From: Haloarcula marismortui ATCC 43049
GTDB lineage: Archaea; Halobacteriota; Halobacteria; Halobacteriales; Haloarculaceae
Assembly: GCF_000011085.1 (NCBI RefSeq)
Contig: NC_006395.1
Span: forward strand, 1 to 64,000
DNA: 64,000 nucleotides
Direction: 5' to 3'
The translations under genes and the position numbers were made by a program. The notes under the pieces were generated by a model. The model worked only from the letters and a program-made list of their open reading frames with translations. It was not told where the DNA came from and ran no database searches. Positions 26,717 through 35,509 of this stretch are shown here, piece by piece. Each line of letters starts with the position of its first letter. Positions within the stretch are counted from its first letter, which is position 1.

Positions 26717-27721
26717 ATGGACGACCAACCCAGTGGACCTCCAGAGACAGAGATTGCGACATTACTTGAACAAGGGAACGAAGCTGACGCAGTTGCGGCA
26801 CTTGAGCGGCTTTCGACAGCCGGACCGGCTACCCAACAGGCGTGCTTGCGGTCACTCAAAGCGGCTGCCGACGAGCAGCCGGAACTGTTCGACGGCGTAC
26901 TGCCATCGCTCACCGATTTTTTACAGGACAGCGGGCGGCCAACACGGCTCACGACAGCGAAATTGGTCGTCACGATCAGCGAGGGCGCGCCGGACAGCGT
27001 GGTTCCGGTTGTCCCAACGCTTGCCGAGCGACTGGCGGATGAGTCAGAGTTCTACTACGTTCGTGCTCGGTGTGCAGAGGCGCTGGGCTACGTCGCCGTT
27101 GACCATCCCGACGCCGTCGTCTCGCCTGCGGTCGTGGCAGACCTTCGTATCGGTCTATAGTTCGACAAACCAGAAGTAACAGAGAAATTAGCGAAGGCGC
27201 TGGCCCACGTTGCCTTGGGTAGTCCCGAGAGACTCCGTTATCAGGTCGACTCACTCGCCGAGCATCTTCACTCGGACAGTGAAGTTGTCCGATATCACTT
27301 AAGCACAGCTCTCGTCGTTATCGGGTCTGCGTGCCCCGAACGGCTTGCAGACGCTAGGGAAGCACTCGTCTCGTGTCTCGAAGACGAAAGCAGATACGTC
27401 CGTGGGCGAGCGGCCGAAGCGCTGGGGTTGCTTGCCGGCACTGATAGCACAGAATCGTTTCCGCAAACACAACTTGACGATCTCACCGTTGCCGAGGAAT
27501 TTGTTGCAAAACGAGCGCAATTCGCTCTGTCCCGGCATCGCGGGACGGAATCTGAGAATGGATTCACAGGCATAGCCACGAGAGATGCAATCCGCACGCA
27601 GACAGCCGAGATTGTTTCGGAAATCCGGACACAAGAAGGAGATGATGGATGTCCACACTGCGGGCTCTCACTCCCCGAATCCGGCCCTCCGCTGTGCCCG
27701 GGCTGTGGCACCCCATTGTGA
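26717..27721 (+). pseudogene. HEAT-repeat protein with C-terminal zinc ribbon, interrupted by an in-frame TAG
   Basis: From the ATG at 26717 the frame encodes helical HEAT/PBS-lyase-like repeats (AALERLSTAGPATQQ, YVRARCAEALGYVA) up to a TAG at 27158-27160. The same frame continues at once with FDKPEVTEKLAKALAHVALG, further repeats (YVRGRAAEALGLLAG) and a zinc ribbon (CPHCGLSLPESG...CPGCG) to a normal stop at 27719-27721. A single base change to CAG or GAG would restore about 334 residues. Haloarchaea are not known to decode UAG as pyrrolysine, so I call it a nonsense pseudogene or sequencing error. A TTG at 27215 could start a shorter second protein. HEAT proteins are protein-binding scaffolds; the partner is unknown. 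Confidence 0.75.
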
Positions 27722-28324
27722 GGATACGGTCGGTTTTCCTGCAGTTTACACAGAAATCGCATGTCTCAGTCTCTGGTAGGGCCACGGTTGCAGTAGGTTC
27801 TCTGGTGCTGCGTCGTCCCGTAGCGGGACACATCAGATACATCTACTTCCGTGGGAGACCGGACATCGCCAGTGGACATACCGACTTGGATAAGACAAAT
27901 ATATATCTAGCATTTCTATACTCAACTTCGGGACATATGTCCTGAGCCTACATGATTATAGGTTTATATTTGATGAGAGGGCGAAGTTAGGGACCAATAG
28001 CCGCTGTGTAGCTGGTTCGGCTGTCCTCACGTAGCACCTTGCTATTCAAACCTGCTGTGTGTTCTGCTATAGAGAACAGCACGCGATTGACAGCAGTGGC
28101 ATTCACACGGTGATGCTTGATCTCACAGTCAGTGGAAGGGAGGATAAAGTAAGCCACGATCCCTTGGCGAGATTGCGTCTGATGCCGAGGTGACCGCGAA
28201 CGACCCTTTCAACGCATGAAGATCAGGCGTCGCCGGTAGCGGTGTGTAGCAGTGAGGTCGTTTGTCCACTTCGATGGCGGCCACCAATAGAATAACAGTG
28301 GTACGTCCGTTATTCCAGAATCTC
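27722..28324. other. 603-bp gap with palindromes but no gene
   Basis: No reading frame with support was found. An AT-rich block lies at 27895-27975. It contains a perfect 12-bp palindrome GGACATATGTCC at 27931-27942. The first copy of the IclR-type inverted repeat is at 28061-28077. An operator here without a gene suggests that a target gene has been lost. Confidence 0.4.
28061..28077. promoter_or_regulatory. IclR-associated inverted repeat, copy 1
   Basis: GTTCT-GCTATAG-AGAAC has 5-bp arms and a 7-bp spacer and nearly matches the copies at 29127 and 29238. It lies 248 bp beyond the stop codon of the IclR gene, with no gene beside it. Confidence 0.5.
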
Positions 28325-29092
28325 TTAATTCGATGTAAGGGCCACCTGAATGGATTTTGTCGTGCTGAGGACTTGCCCAGTGATATCTTCCCTGAGGTAT
28401 CGGCCGTTCAGGCGTTCAACAGGGCCAGCGATCCCCAGCGCAGCGACCCGATTGCCACTGACATCAGGGAGCGGGGCGGCAACACCGATGATCCCTTCGT
28501 ACTGTTCTCCTCTGCAGAACGCTATGCCGTCGTCGCGGATTCGGCGCAGTTCCTCGGCGAGTTCGTCCTGATCTACGATCGTGGCGTCAGTCGGCGCAAT
28601 AAGTTCCGTCTCATCGAGAATCGATTCGACGCGGTCACTCGGAAGCGACGCCAGCAATGCCTTTCCCATGGCGTTGACGTGGAGTGGCAACCGTTCGCCC
28701 GCGTGGAACGGGGTTGACCAGCCGTCCTCAGGTTCGGAGATCGACACCGGGACACCGGACGTTTCTTCGAGGACAAACAGCGTCGTTGTCTCCCCTGTCG
28801 CCGTCGCGAGGTTGTCCAGTTGCTGCTCCGCTGCCTGATAGAAACTGAGCCCGTCACGCGTTCGCTCACCGAGAGCCAGCGGGCGGAGCGATGCCTCATA
28901 CTTCTCTGCGCGCTTGACAACGTATCCAGCCGCACGCAACGTCGAGAGATGGTTGTGAGCGACGCTCTTGGATACCCCGACGGTATTGGCAACCTCTGTC
29001 ACACCGATGGGTCCCGTCGCGTTGACAAGCGCTTCGAGGATAGCAACGGACGTTTGGGTTGCTTCGACCGCATACTGTGGTTCGTCAGTCAT
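28325..29092 (-). CDS. IclR family transcriptional regulator
   Basis: It encodes 255 residues, the standard length. Residues 10-75 are a winged helix-turn-helix (GVTEVANTVGVSKSVAHNHLSTLRAAGYV). Residues of about 85-250 are the IclR ligand-binding domain with LPLHVNAMGKALLA, FCRGEQYEGIIGVAAPL and ALGIAGPVERL. Haloarchaeal IclR proteins such as XacR control pentose and other sugar degradation, acting as activators or repressors. A 17-bp inverted repeat found twice just upstream is the likely operator, so autoregulation and control of the adjoining dehydrogenase operon and ABC importer are expected. Confidence 0.92.
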   Translation of the reverse strand: MTDEPQYAVEATQTSVAILEALVNATGPIGVTEVANTVGVSKSVAHNHLSTLRAAGYVVKRAEKYEASLRPLALGERTRDGLSFYQAAEQQLDNLATATGETTTLFVLEETSGVPVSISEPEDGWSTPFHAGERLPLHVNAMGKALLASLPSDRVESILDETELIAPTDATIVDQDELAEELRRIRDDGIAFCRGEQYEGIIGVAAPLPDVSGNRVAALGIAGPVERLNGRYLREDITGQVLSTTKSIQVALTSN

Positions 29093-29126
29093 TGGGTATC
29101 ATTTCAACTTATGCTGTGAAAAGTCT

Positions 29127-29143
29127 GTTCACTAGAGCAGAAC
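29127..29143. promoter_or_regulatory. IclR-associated inverted repeat, copy 2
   Basis: GTTCA-CTAGAGC-AGAAC lies 35 bp upstream of the IclR start codon, around where TBP and TFB should bind. Read on the other strand it is GTTCT-GCTCTAG-TGAAC, so it matches the other two copies in arms and spacer. Confidence 0.6.
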
Positions 29144-29237
29144 AGTCATGGTTTTGTGAACTAGTAACACAAATTATTCTACATTATCTATTGGCCCAAA
29201 CGAGATTGCTACGATGTCTAACTGCCGAAATTTATTC

Positions 29238-29254
29238 GTTCTGCTCTACAGAAC
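29238..29254. promoter_or_regulatory. IclR-associated inverted repeat, copy 3
   Basis: GTTCT-GCTCTAC-AGAAC is 111 bp from copy 2 centre to centre, upstream of the IclR gene and just behind the broken aldolase gene. Arms, spacing and spacer sequence match the other copies. Confidence 0.6.
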
Positions 29255-29303
29255 AGATGTGTTCAGCTCGCAGCTAACTCACGAACGCGTAGAAACATTC
29301 GCT

Positions 29304-29528
29304 TCAGGGCGGCCAGGCTACTCCAGGTGCATCAGAGTCGTGGACGGTTCCGCGGAGCGCGGACACAAAAGCGGCTGGGTCCGCAGTCTGCCAGACGCTG
29401 CGTCCCATCACTAGACCGCGGGCCCGCAGGTCTTCAAACCCGACGATTGCGCCCATTCCGAGACCGTGGTCAAGCGCCACGACGACCGCATTTCCGGACG
29501 CAGTATCAAGGAAGGCGTACTCGCTCAC
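29304..29528 (-). pseudogene. Class I aldolase (DhnA/DeoC/LacD type) with the centre deleted
   Basis: It encodes only 74 residues against about 260 for the family. The N-terminal piece VVVALDHGLGMGAIVGFED is the first barrel strand and loop of DhnA-type fructose-bisphosphate or related aldolases. It runs directly into LRARGLVMGRSVWQTADP, which is the last phosphate-binding strand (GRSVWQ) and final helix. About 190 residues carrying the Schiff-base lysine are gone without loss of frame. The gene starts inside the stop of the dehydrogenase gene (ATGA overlap, 29525-29528), so an intact version was once translated with it. Function is lost. Confidence 0.7.
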
Positions 29529-30559
29529 TCGGAGTCCCCTGGAACGACTACTTTCTTCAGTCCCTCAGCGTTGCCCATCCGTTCAAACGCTGCTGGGAGG
29601 TCGTCAAGCCCGATACGTTCGGTGATGAGCGTCTCTGCGTCGATGCGTTCGTGTCTGAGCAGTGTTATCGCTCGCTCGAAGTCCTCGGTCGTCAGGGAGA
29701 ACGAACCGCGGTAGTCGACCTCGTCGAAGAAGACATCGAACGGACTGACTTCCATCGTCGCTTCCTGATCCGGGACGCCGAAGATGAGCGTCGAGCCGCC
29801 GGGCGCGGTCACAGCGTTAGCCTGCTTGATTGTCGGGACGAGCCCGATGGCCTCAGCGCCGACGTTGACCGGTCCACCGGCCGCCGCCGGGATCGCTTCC
29901 TCGGGATCTTCTTCGTTGGGGTCGATGACGGCATCTGCGCCGAGGTCGGCGGCCAGCTCTCGCCGTTCGTCATCGAGTTCGGAAACCACGATTGGGGCAG
30001 CGCCCGCGTTGCGGAACGCCTGCAGGAGCAGCAATCCAATCGGGCCAGCGCCGATAATACCGACACTGTCTCCCGGTTTGATGTCAGCCTGCTCGACGCC
30101 GTGGACACAGCAGGCGAGCGGTTCGGCGAGCGCGGCTCGTTCGAAGGACATCTCGCCGATGTCCTCGACGTTGATAGCCGGAACGCGGACGTACTCGGCG
30201 AAAGCACCGTCAAGGATGGTGTCACCGGCACCGCCGATACTCGTGTTGTTCTCACAGAGGTGCGTCTCCCCCTTCTTGCAGTACGAACAGGCGTTACAGG
30301 GGACGGTGGGGTTGATTGCGACACGGTCTCCGACCGCAAAGCGATCAACGTCGGCACCGACTTCGGCGACGGTCCCGGCACCTTCGTGGCCCAGGACCAG
30401 CGGTGTTTCGGCGGCGAAGGTGCCGTGATACATGTGATAGTCGGTCATGCAGACGCTACAGGCACCTACCTGAACGAGAACCTCGTCATCCGCAGGGTCC
30501 GGTCGGTCGCGGTCTTCCACAGTAATTTCGCCGACATCGGTCAACGTGCTGGCGCGCAT
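29525..30559 (-). CDS. Zinc-dependent medium-chain alcohol/polyol dehydrogenase
   Basis: It encodes 344 residues, family length. Catalytic zinc site: the Cys in VGACSVCMTDYH and the HE pair of LVLGHEGAG. Structural zinc: four Cys in PCNACSYCKKGETHLC. The nucleotide site is VGIIGAGPIGLLLL. It belongs to the threonine/sorbitol dehydrogenase branch and oxidises a secondary alcohol with NAD(P)+. It leads a two-gene operon with the now broken aldolase, which suggests that dehydrogenation was followed by aldol cleavage. Substrate unknown; a sugar alcohol or sugar acid is likely from the neighbours. Confidence 0.9.
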   Translation of the reverse strand: MRASTLTDVGEITVEDRDRPDPADDEVLVQVGACSVCMTDYHMYHGTFAAETPLVLGHEGAGTVAEVGADVDRFAVGDRVAINPTVPCNACSYCKKGETHLCENNTSIGGAGDTILDGAFAEYVRVPAINVEDIGEMSFERAALAEPLACCVHGVEQADIKPGDSVGIIGAGPIGLLLLQAFRNAGAAPIVVSELDDERRELAADLGADAVIDPNEEDPEEAIPAAAGGPVNVGAEAIGLVPTIKQANAVTAPGGSTLIFGVPDQEATMEVSPFDVFFDEVDYRGSFSLTTEDFERAITLLRHERIDAETLITERIGLDDLPAAFERMGNAEGLKKVVVPGDSE

Positions 30560-30901
30560 CAGTCGTCCTCCAACGGTCGGATCGCGGTCGTCACTGCAGC
30601 AGTACCTCTTTCGTGAGTTGGTGTGGGTCGGGTCATGGGTGGTCTGGGCCGTAGCCCGTTGTCACTAGTCCAACTGAGCTGGACACACAGCGGACTTGGC
30701 TACGATCCGTACTCCCGATATTTTCGGACCGCGTATTAAAATCTTGCCACGGTTCCCCGTACTCCGGAGACAGATGAGTTCGTGGATGGGGGCTTCCGTA
30801 CTGTATATCGTCTGTTCTCGCCCAGTGAGATGGGTATTCTACCTTACAGATGATTACCTTTATTATGCATCGGTATTTCGATAGTGACGAGGCAAACTGG
30901 C
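30560..30901. promoter_or_regulatory. Divergent promoter region of dehydrogenase and ABC importer operons
   Basis: The 342 bp hold no gene. A TATA-like TTTATTAT at 30859-30866 lies about 40 bases before the binding-protein ATG at 30902. A half-matching version of the IclR repeat, GTTCT-CGCCCAG-TGAGA, is at 30814-30830; its second arm is poor. Confidence 0.4.
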
Positions 30902-32353
30902 ATGACCAACTCCAACAGGCGGAAGTTCCTGAAAGCGACAGGTGTCGGACTACTCGGCGGCCTCGCTGGCTGCACACGAGGCGGCGATAGCTCGGGCGGC
31001 GACGGGAGCGACGGTTCGAGCGATGGAAGCGACGGAAGCGGTGGCAGCGATGGCGGAACCAGCACCAGCGGCAGCGACGGTGAACTCGCAATTCCGCTCA
31101 GCGAGTACGAGGACGCCGATATCGACTGGCGACAGTTCGAGGGGTCCTCGATCAACATCGGAGCCGTCCAGCACCCCTGGGTTTCGGCCATCAAGCCCGC
31201 AGTCCCCGTCTTCGAGGAACTGACCGGAATCGACGTCGTCTGGAACGTCCTGCCCGAACAGCAGTTCCGAACCAAGCGCCAGACAGACGTTAGTACCGGC
31301 GCCGGGCAGTTCGACGTCTTCTACATGGACCAGGTCGTCAACCAGTTCCGTGAAGAGGGCTGGATACAGCCGCTCGACCCGTTCTTTGACGACGACAGTC
31401 TCTTCGACGAGGACTGGTACGAGCCCGACGATCTCTTCGAGGCGTCGCGCTGGCAGGCCCACGGTGGCGGCTACAGCGACACGTGGACCGGGATGCCGAT
31501 TACCGTCGAAGTCCAGACGCAGTTCTACCGCAAAGACCTCTACGACAAGCACGACCTGGAGGTCGCGGAGACGCTCGAACAGTTCCGACAGAACGCCCAG
31601 ACCATCCACGAAAACGAGTCGGACGTCGTCGGCACCGTCGGCCGCGGCGACAAGGGCTACGGGATGAACATCTACATCCTGAACACGTTCCTGCGAGAGT
31701 TCGGCACCTCGCTGTGGACCGAGTTCCCGACAGACTCCGGCCTCGACTCCGACGGCGTCATCAACGCCGCCGAGTGGTACGTCAGCCTGCTGCAGGACTA
31801 CGGTCCTGAAGGGGCCTCAACCCAGACCTGGTCGGACGTGCTCTCGACGATGCAGGAAGGGCGCGCCGGCCACATCGTCTCCGACGCAAATCTGTTCTGG
31901 CCCGGACTCACCGGCTCTGACTCCTCGGTCGCCGACAACATCGGTATCGCGAAGGCTCCCAGCCCGGCTGACGGCCAGTTCTCGCCCAACGCGTTCAACT
32001 GGCAGATTTCCACGTCCAAGAACGCACAGAACTCCGAGCAGGCGTTCCTGTTCATGGTGTGGGCGTCCTCGCAGCCGACCAACACCTGGATGCACGTCGA
32101 GGGCGACGCCGCCTTCTCCGTCCGACAGTCCGTCTGGGAGAACGACGAGTTCCGCTCTCGTGTCGGCGAGAATTTCGCACAGGTGACCCTCGAGTCCCTG
32201 CAGGAAGCCGCACCGGACCCGTTCGACCGGAAATACCCGCAGTGGGGTCAGCGCTACTCCGAGGAACTGCAGCGCGCCATCGCCGGGCAGAAGTCCGCCG
32301 AGGAGGCGATGACCAAGGCGGCGTCCGTCGCAGAAGACATCTACAGCAATTAA
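30902..32353 (+). CDS. ABC importer sugar-binding lipoprotein (extracellular solute-binding family 1)
   Basis: The product is 483 residues from the Met of MTNSNRRKFLKATG; an ATG at 30884 is less likely. The Tat signal NRRKFLKATGVGLLGG runs into lipobox LAGC, so the mature protein starts at Cys and is lipid-anchored outside the cell. A Ser/Gly-rich linker of about 40 residues precedes the MalE-like body (INIGAVQHPW, PVFEELTGIDVVWNV, QFDVFYMDQV). It captures a sugar, oligosaccharide or polyol for the importer encoded directly behind. The ligand is unknown. Confidence 0.92.
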   Translation: MTNSNRRKFLKATGVGLLGGLAGCTRGGDSSGGDGSDGSSDGSDGSGGSDGGTSTSGSDGELAIPLSEYEDADIDWRQFEGSSINIGAVQHPWVSAIKPAVPVFEELTGIDVVWNVLPEQQFRTKRQTDVSTGAGQFDVFYMDQVVNQFREEGWIQPLDPFFDDDSLFDEDWYEPDDLFEASRWQAHGGGYSDTWTGMPITVEVQTQFYRKDLYDKHDLEVAETLEQFRQNAQTIHENESDVVGTVGRGDKGYGMNIYILNTFLREFGTSLWTEFPTDSGLDSDGVINAAEWYVSLLQDYGPEGASTQTWSDVLSTMQEGRAGHIVSDANLFWPGLTGSDSSVADNIGIAKAPSPADGQFSPNAFNWQISTSKNAQNSEQAFLFMVWASSQPTNTWMHVEGDAAFSVRQSVWENDEFRSRVGENFAQVTLESLQEAAPDPFDRKYPQWGQRYSEELQRAIAGQKSAEEAMTKAASVAEDIYSN

Positions 32354-32389
32354 GTCTCAGCCACACCTGCGCCACAACACATCCCACAA

Positions 32390-33322
32390 ATGAGTACACC
32401 AACGCAAACGGAAACGACACCCCAATCGACCTTCGCCAGGCTGCGGGACCTGTGGAACGACTACCTCCCGTACTGGTTCATGGCACCGATGGTGCTGGTG
32501 ATGATCATGATCACCTTCTTCCCCGGTGCCTACGACCTATATCTTAGCCTGATCGCAGAGTCGACACTCGACGTATTCGCGGCCGAGTTTGTCGGACTGC
32601 GTAACTTCGAGACAGCGTTCACCCGCGGCGGCGCGATCCACTCGTTCGTCATCACGATTACCGTCGTCGTCAGCGCGCTGCTCCTCGAAACCGTCCTCGG
32701 GTTCGTCCTGGCCGCGCTCGTCGCCGGCGTCGGCTCCGGCCGGGCGAAGTCGTTCTACCGGGTGTTGTTCATCATTCCGATGGCCGTCGCCCCCGTCTCG
32801 CTCGCGACCATCGGCCGGATCATGCTGAACAGCGAAATCGGCATCATTCCGTACGTTATAAACACCGGCACGCCATTCGCAGCGCCGAGTTTCCTCTCTG
32901 AGGTCCCGCTGCTGACGGTGATCCTGCTTGACGCGTGGAACTGGACCCCGTTCATGTTCATCATCTTCTACGCCGGCCTCTCGTCGGTGCCGAAGACGCT
33001 CATCGAAGCGTCGCGCGTCGACGGTGCGCCGATGTGGCGGCGCTACGTCCACGTCATCATCCCCTACATGAAGCCGGTCGTGTTCGTTGCGACGCTCATC
33101 CGGTTGATCGACCTGTTCCGGACGTTCGGCGTGGTGTACGGGCTCACGGGCGGCGGTCCCGGGACGGCAACCCAGCTCGTGAGCATCAATATCTACGAAC
33201 AGATGTTCATCAACAACCAGATCACCGTGGCCGCAGCAATCGCCATCGTCTACCTCGTCCTCGTCGTTGCACTGTGTAACGTCATCATTGCGAAGGTCGG
33301 CTTCGAGGGGGTGTGGGACTGA
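32390..33322 (+). CDS. ABC sugar importer permease (MalF/UgpA type)
   Basis: It encodes 310 residues with six transmembrane helices, the first at about residues 24-48. The EAA loop that contacts the ATPase reads EASRVDGAPMWRRYVHVIIP near residue 205. It is the first of the paired CUT1 permeases and starts 36 bp after the binding-protein gene. Its stop codon overlaps the ATG of the second permease by one base. Confidence 0.93.
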   Translation: MSTPTQTETTPQSTFARLRDLWNDYLPYWFMAPMVLVMIMITFFPGAYDLYLSLIAESTLDVFAAEFVGLRNFETAFTRGGAIHSFVITITVVVSALLLETVLGFVLAALVAGVGSGRAKSFYRVLFIIPMAVAPVSLATIGRIMLNSEIGIIPYVINTGTPFAAPSFLSEVPLLTVILLDAWNWTPFMFIIFYAGLSSVPKTLIEASRVDGAPMWRRYVHVIIPYMKPVVFVATLIRLIDLFRTFGVVYGLTGGGPGTATQLVSINIYEQMFINNQITVAAAIAIVYLVLVVALCNVIIAKVGFEGVWD

Positions 33323-34200
33323 TGGCGACGACGGATAGCGACTCCGCGACCGCGTCACAGCGACTCGACAAGGACACGCGGGAGAAACTCATCACGGTAG
33401 TTCGACACACTATTCTCCTGACGTGGTCGTTCATCGTGCTGTTCCCGCTGTACTGGCTCGCTTCGATGTCGCTGAAACCGCCCGGAACAGCGAATTCGTT
33501 GCCGCCTGACTGGATATTCCTGCCGACGGTGTACAACTACATCCAGCTGATTCAGGACTCGGGGTTCGTCGCGGCGTTCGCCAACAGCCTCGTCATGGTG
33601 TCGGCGTCGGTCGTCCTCGTGCTGTTGATCGGCGTTCCCGCCGCCTACGTACTCTCGCGGTATGACATCCCGATGGAGCGGGACGTTCTCGTGTGGATAC
33701 TCTCTTCACGGATGCTCCCGCCCATTGCCGTCGTGCTCCCGTTCTTCATCATCTTCCGAGAGCTCAATCTGTTCGACACCCGCGTCGGGATGGTGCTGAT
33801 GTACGTCAGCATCAACCTCTCGCTCGTCGTCTGGGTGATGAAGGCGTTCTTCGACGGCATCCCCGAGACCTTAGAGGAGGCCGCCCGCGTCGACGGCGCG
33901 ACCCAGTTCCAGGGCTTCAGGAAGGTCGTCCTGCCGGCGGCCAAGCCCGGCATCTTCTCGGTCGCCATCATCAGCTTCATCTTCGCGTGGATAGAGCTAC
34001 TGTTCGGACTCGTGCTGACGAGCTTCGAGGCTGTGCCGGTGACGCTGTTCGTCTACTCGTTCATCGGCTCGCGCTCGATCGAATGGGGAATGCTCGCGGC
34101 CGCCTCGACGGCGATGATCGTTCCGGTCGTCATCTTCCTCATCGCGGTCAACAAGTACCTCGCGGCCGGGCTCAGTTTCGGCGTGGTGATCAAAGAATGA
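33322..34200 (+). CDS. ABC sugar importer permease (MalG/UgpE type)
   Basis: The product is 292 residues from the ATG at 33322, which shares its A with the previous stop (TGATG). There are six membrane helices, and the EAA loop is EAARVDGATQFQGFRKVVLP near residue 190. Such permeases form the heterodimeric pore with the previous product. The C-terminus ends in the short ...VVIKE, and the stop overlaps the start of a 31-codon ORF (ATGA). Confidence 0.93.
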   Translation: MATTDSDSATASQRLDKDTREKLITVVRHTILLTWSFIVLFPLYWLASMSLKPPGTANSLPPDWIFLPTVYNYIQLIQDSGFVAAFANSLVMVSASVVLVLLIGVPAAYVLSRYDIPMERDVLVWILSSRMLPPIAVVLPFFIIFRELNLFDTRVGMVLMYVSINLSLVVWVMKAFFDGIPETLEEAARVDGATQFQGFRKVVLPAAKPGIFSVAIISFIFAWIELLFGLVLTSFEAVPVTLFVYSFIGSRSIEWGMLAAASTAMIVPVVIFLIAVNKYLAAGLSFGVVIKE

Positions 34201-34292
34201 CCACGCTGTCCACACCTCGACAGGTATCGCTCGCAAACGACGCCCCTGCGGCGGCGGTAGCTTCACTTAGCCGCACATCGGAGAGAAAATAA
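34197..34292 (+). CDS. Candidate 31-residue protein coupled between permease and ATPase genes
   Basis: ATG at 34197 overlaps the permease stop by four bases (ATGA), and its TAA shares a base with the ATPase ATG (TAATG at 34290-34294). The 31 codons, beginning MTTLSTPRQVSLAND and ending SRTSERK, fill the whole gap between the two genes. Either it is a real small protein, or its translation serves only to carry ribosomes to the ATPase gene. No similarity is recognised, and a chance ORF cannot be excluded, but exact joints at both ends are suggestive. Confidence 0.45.
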   Translation: MTTLSTPRQVSLANDAPAAAVASLSRTSERK

Positions 34293-35452
34293 TGGCAAAG
34301 ATCACAATCGACGACGTTACGAAGCGATTCGGTGAGGGAGATGAGTCAATCATCGCGGTCGACGACGTCTCGCTGGACATCCGCGATGGCGAGTTCATCG
34401 TCTTCGTCGGTCCGTCCGGGAGCGGGAAGTCCACGCTCATGCGCATCGTCGCAGGGCTGGAAACGCAAACGGAAGGCGACATTCACATCGGCGACGACCT
34501 CGTCAATCAGCTCGGCCCGCGAGCCCGGGACATCGCAATGGTGTTCCAGAACTACGCGCTATACCCCAACATGACCGTCGAAGAGAACATGTCCTTCGGG
34601 CTGAAGATGTCGACGGACATGTCCGCCGACGAGGTTGAAGAAGCCGTCACGTCCGCCGCCGAGATGATGGACATCGACATGCTGTTGGACGACAAGCCCG
34701 GCGAACTCTCCGGGGGACAACAACAGCGTGTCGCGCTCGGCCGCGCTATCGTCCGTGACCCGAACGTCTTCCTGATGGACGAGCCGCTGTCGAACTTAGA
34801 CGCGAAGCTTCGGGCGGAGATGCGGACCGAGATCAACCGGCTCCAGAACGACCTTGACGTGACCACGCTGTACGTCACCCACGACCAGACAGAGGCGATG
34901 ACGATGGGCGACCGGCTTGTCGTCCTCAACTACGGGGAACTCCAGCAGGTCGGGACGCCGCTGGAATGTTTCTACCGTCCGGCCAACCAGTTCGTCGCCG
35001 GCTTCCTCGGCTCGCCGTCGATGAACTTCTTCGAGGGCAACGTCGAGGGCGGAACGCTCCGCGCGGACGGCTTCGACTTCGACCTGACCAAGCGGATGCA
35101 GTCCGCTGTTAGCAGTCGAAACGAACTCGTCCTCGGTATCCGGCCGGAAGACATGACGCTTCACGACCGGGCGAACTCGGGCCACGAGTTCGAGGCCGTC
35201 GTCGACGTCGTCGAACCGATGGGGAGTATCTCCTACGTCTATCTCCGGGCGCGGTCACAGAGCCACGACCAGACGTTCATCGTCGAGACGGACGGCCAGC
35301 GCCCGATCAGCGAGGGCCAACACGTCTACGTCGAGATTCCGGATCGGGACGTACACCTGTTCGACGCCGCCAGCGGCGAGACGATCCACCAGCGCCAGCT
35401 CGGTGACGACGCGGAAATGGCGCTCGAAGAGCAAATAAAACCCGCCGAGTGA
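34292..35452 (+). CDS. ABC sugar importer ATPase (MalK/UgpC type)
   Basis: It encodes 386 residues. Walker A is GPSGSGKST, the Q-loop region is VFQNYALYPNMTV, the signature is LSGGQQQRVALGRAI, and Walker B is VFLMDEPLSNLDAKLR, with H-loop VTHDQTEAM. The C-terminal 140 residues are the MalK-type TOBE/OB domain (LVLGIRPEDM). It powers the importer from the cytoplasm. The length and TOBE domain fit a CUT1 importer for oligosaccharides or polyols. Confidence 0.95.
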   Translation: MAKITIDDVTKRFGEGDESIIAVDDVSLDIRDGEFIVFVGPSGSGKSTLMRIVAGLETQTEGDIHIGDDLVNQLGPRARDIAMVFQNYALYPNMTVEENMSFGLKMSTDMSADEVEEAVTSAAEMMDIDMLLDDKPGELSGGQQQRVALGRAIVRDPNVFLMDEPLSNLDAKLRAEMRTEINRLQNDLDVTTLYVTHDQTEAMTMGDRLVVLNYGELQQVGTPLECFYRPANQFVAGFLGSPSMNFFEGNVEGGTLRADGFDFDLTKRMQSAVSSRNELVLGIRPEDMTLHDRANSGHEFEAVVDVVEPMGSISYVYLRARSQSHDQTFIVETDGQRPISEGQHVYVEIPDRDVHLFDAASGETIHQRQLGDDAEMALEEQIKPAE

Positions 35453-35509
35453 CGGCGATACCCGTCGTCGCCTCACTCGCCGCAACCGACAGTTATCGAC
35501 ACACAACAC

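Noticed and set aside
27158-27160. TAG read as pyrrolysine
   Set aside because: No pyl genes are in the window and haloarchaea are not known to use pyrrolysine; a nonsense mutation or error is simpler.
29327-30616. 429-codon open frame on the plus strand
   Set aside because: Antisense to the zinc dehydrogenase and broken aldolase; composition is Arg- and Asp-rich without any family motif.
30668-30684. Inverted repeat GTCCA-N7-TGGAC
   Set aside because: Same geometry as the IclR sites but different arms; 5-bp arms arise often by chance, and it occurs once.
32537-33358. 273-codon minus-strand frame
   Set aside because: Antisense to a permease gene; the product is a string of Asp, Arg and Glu typical of antisense membrane-protein sequence.
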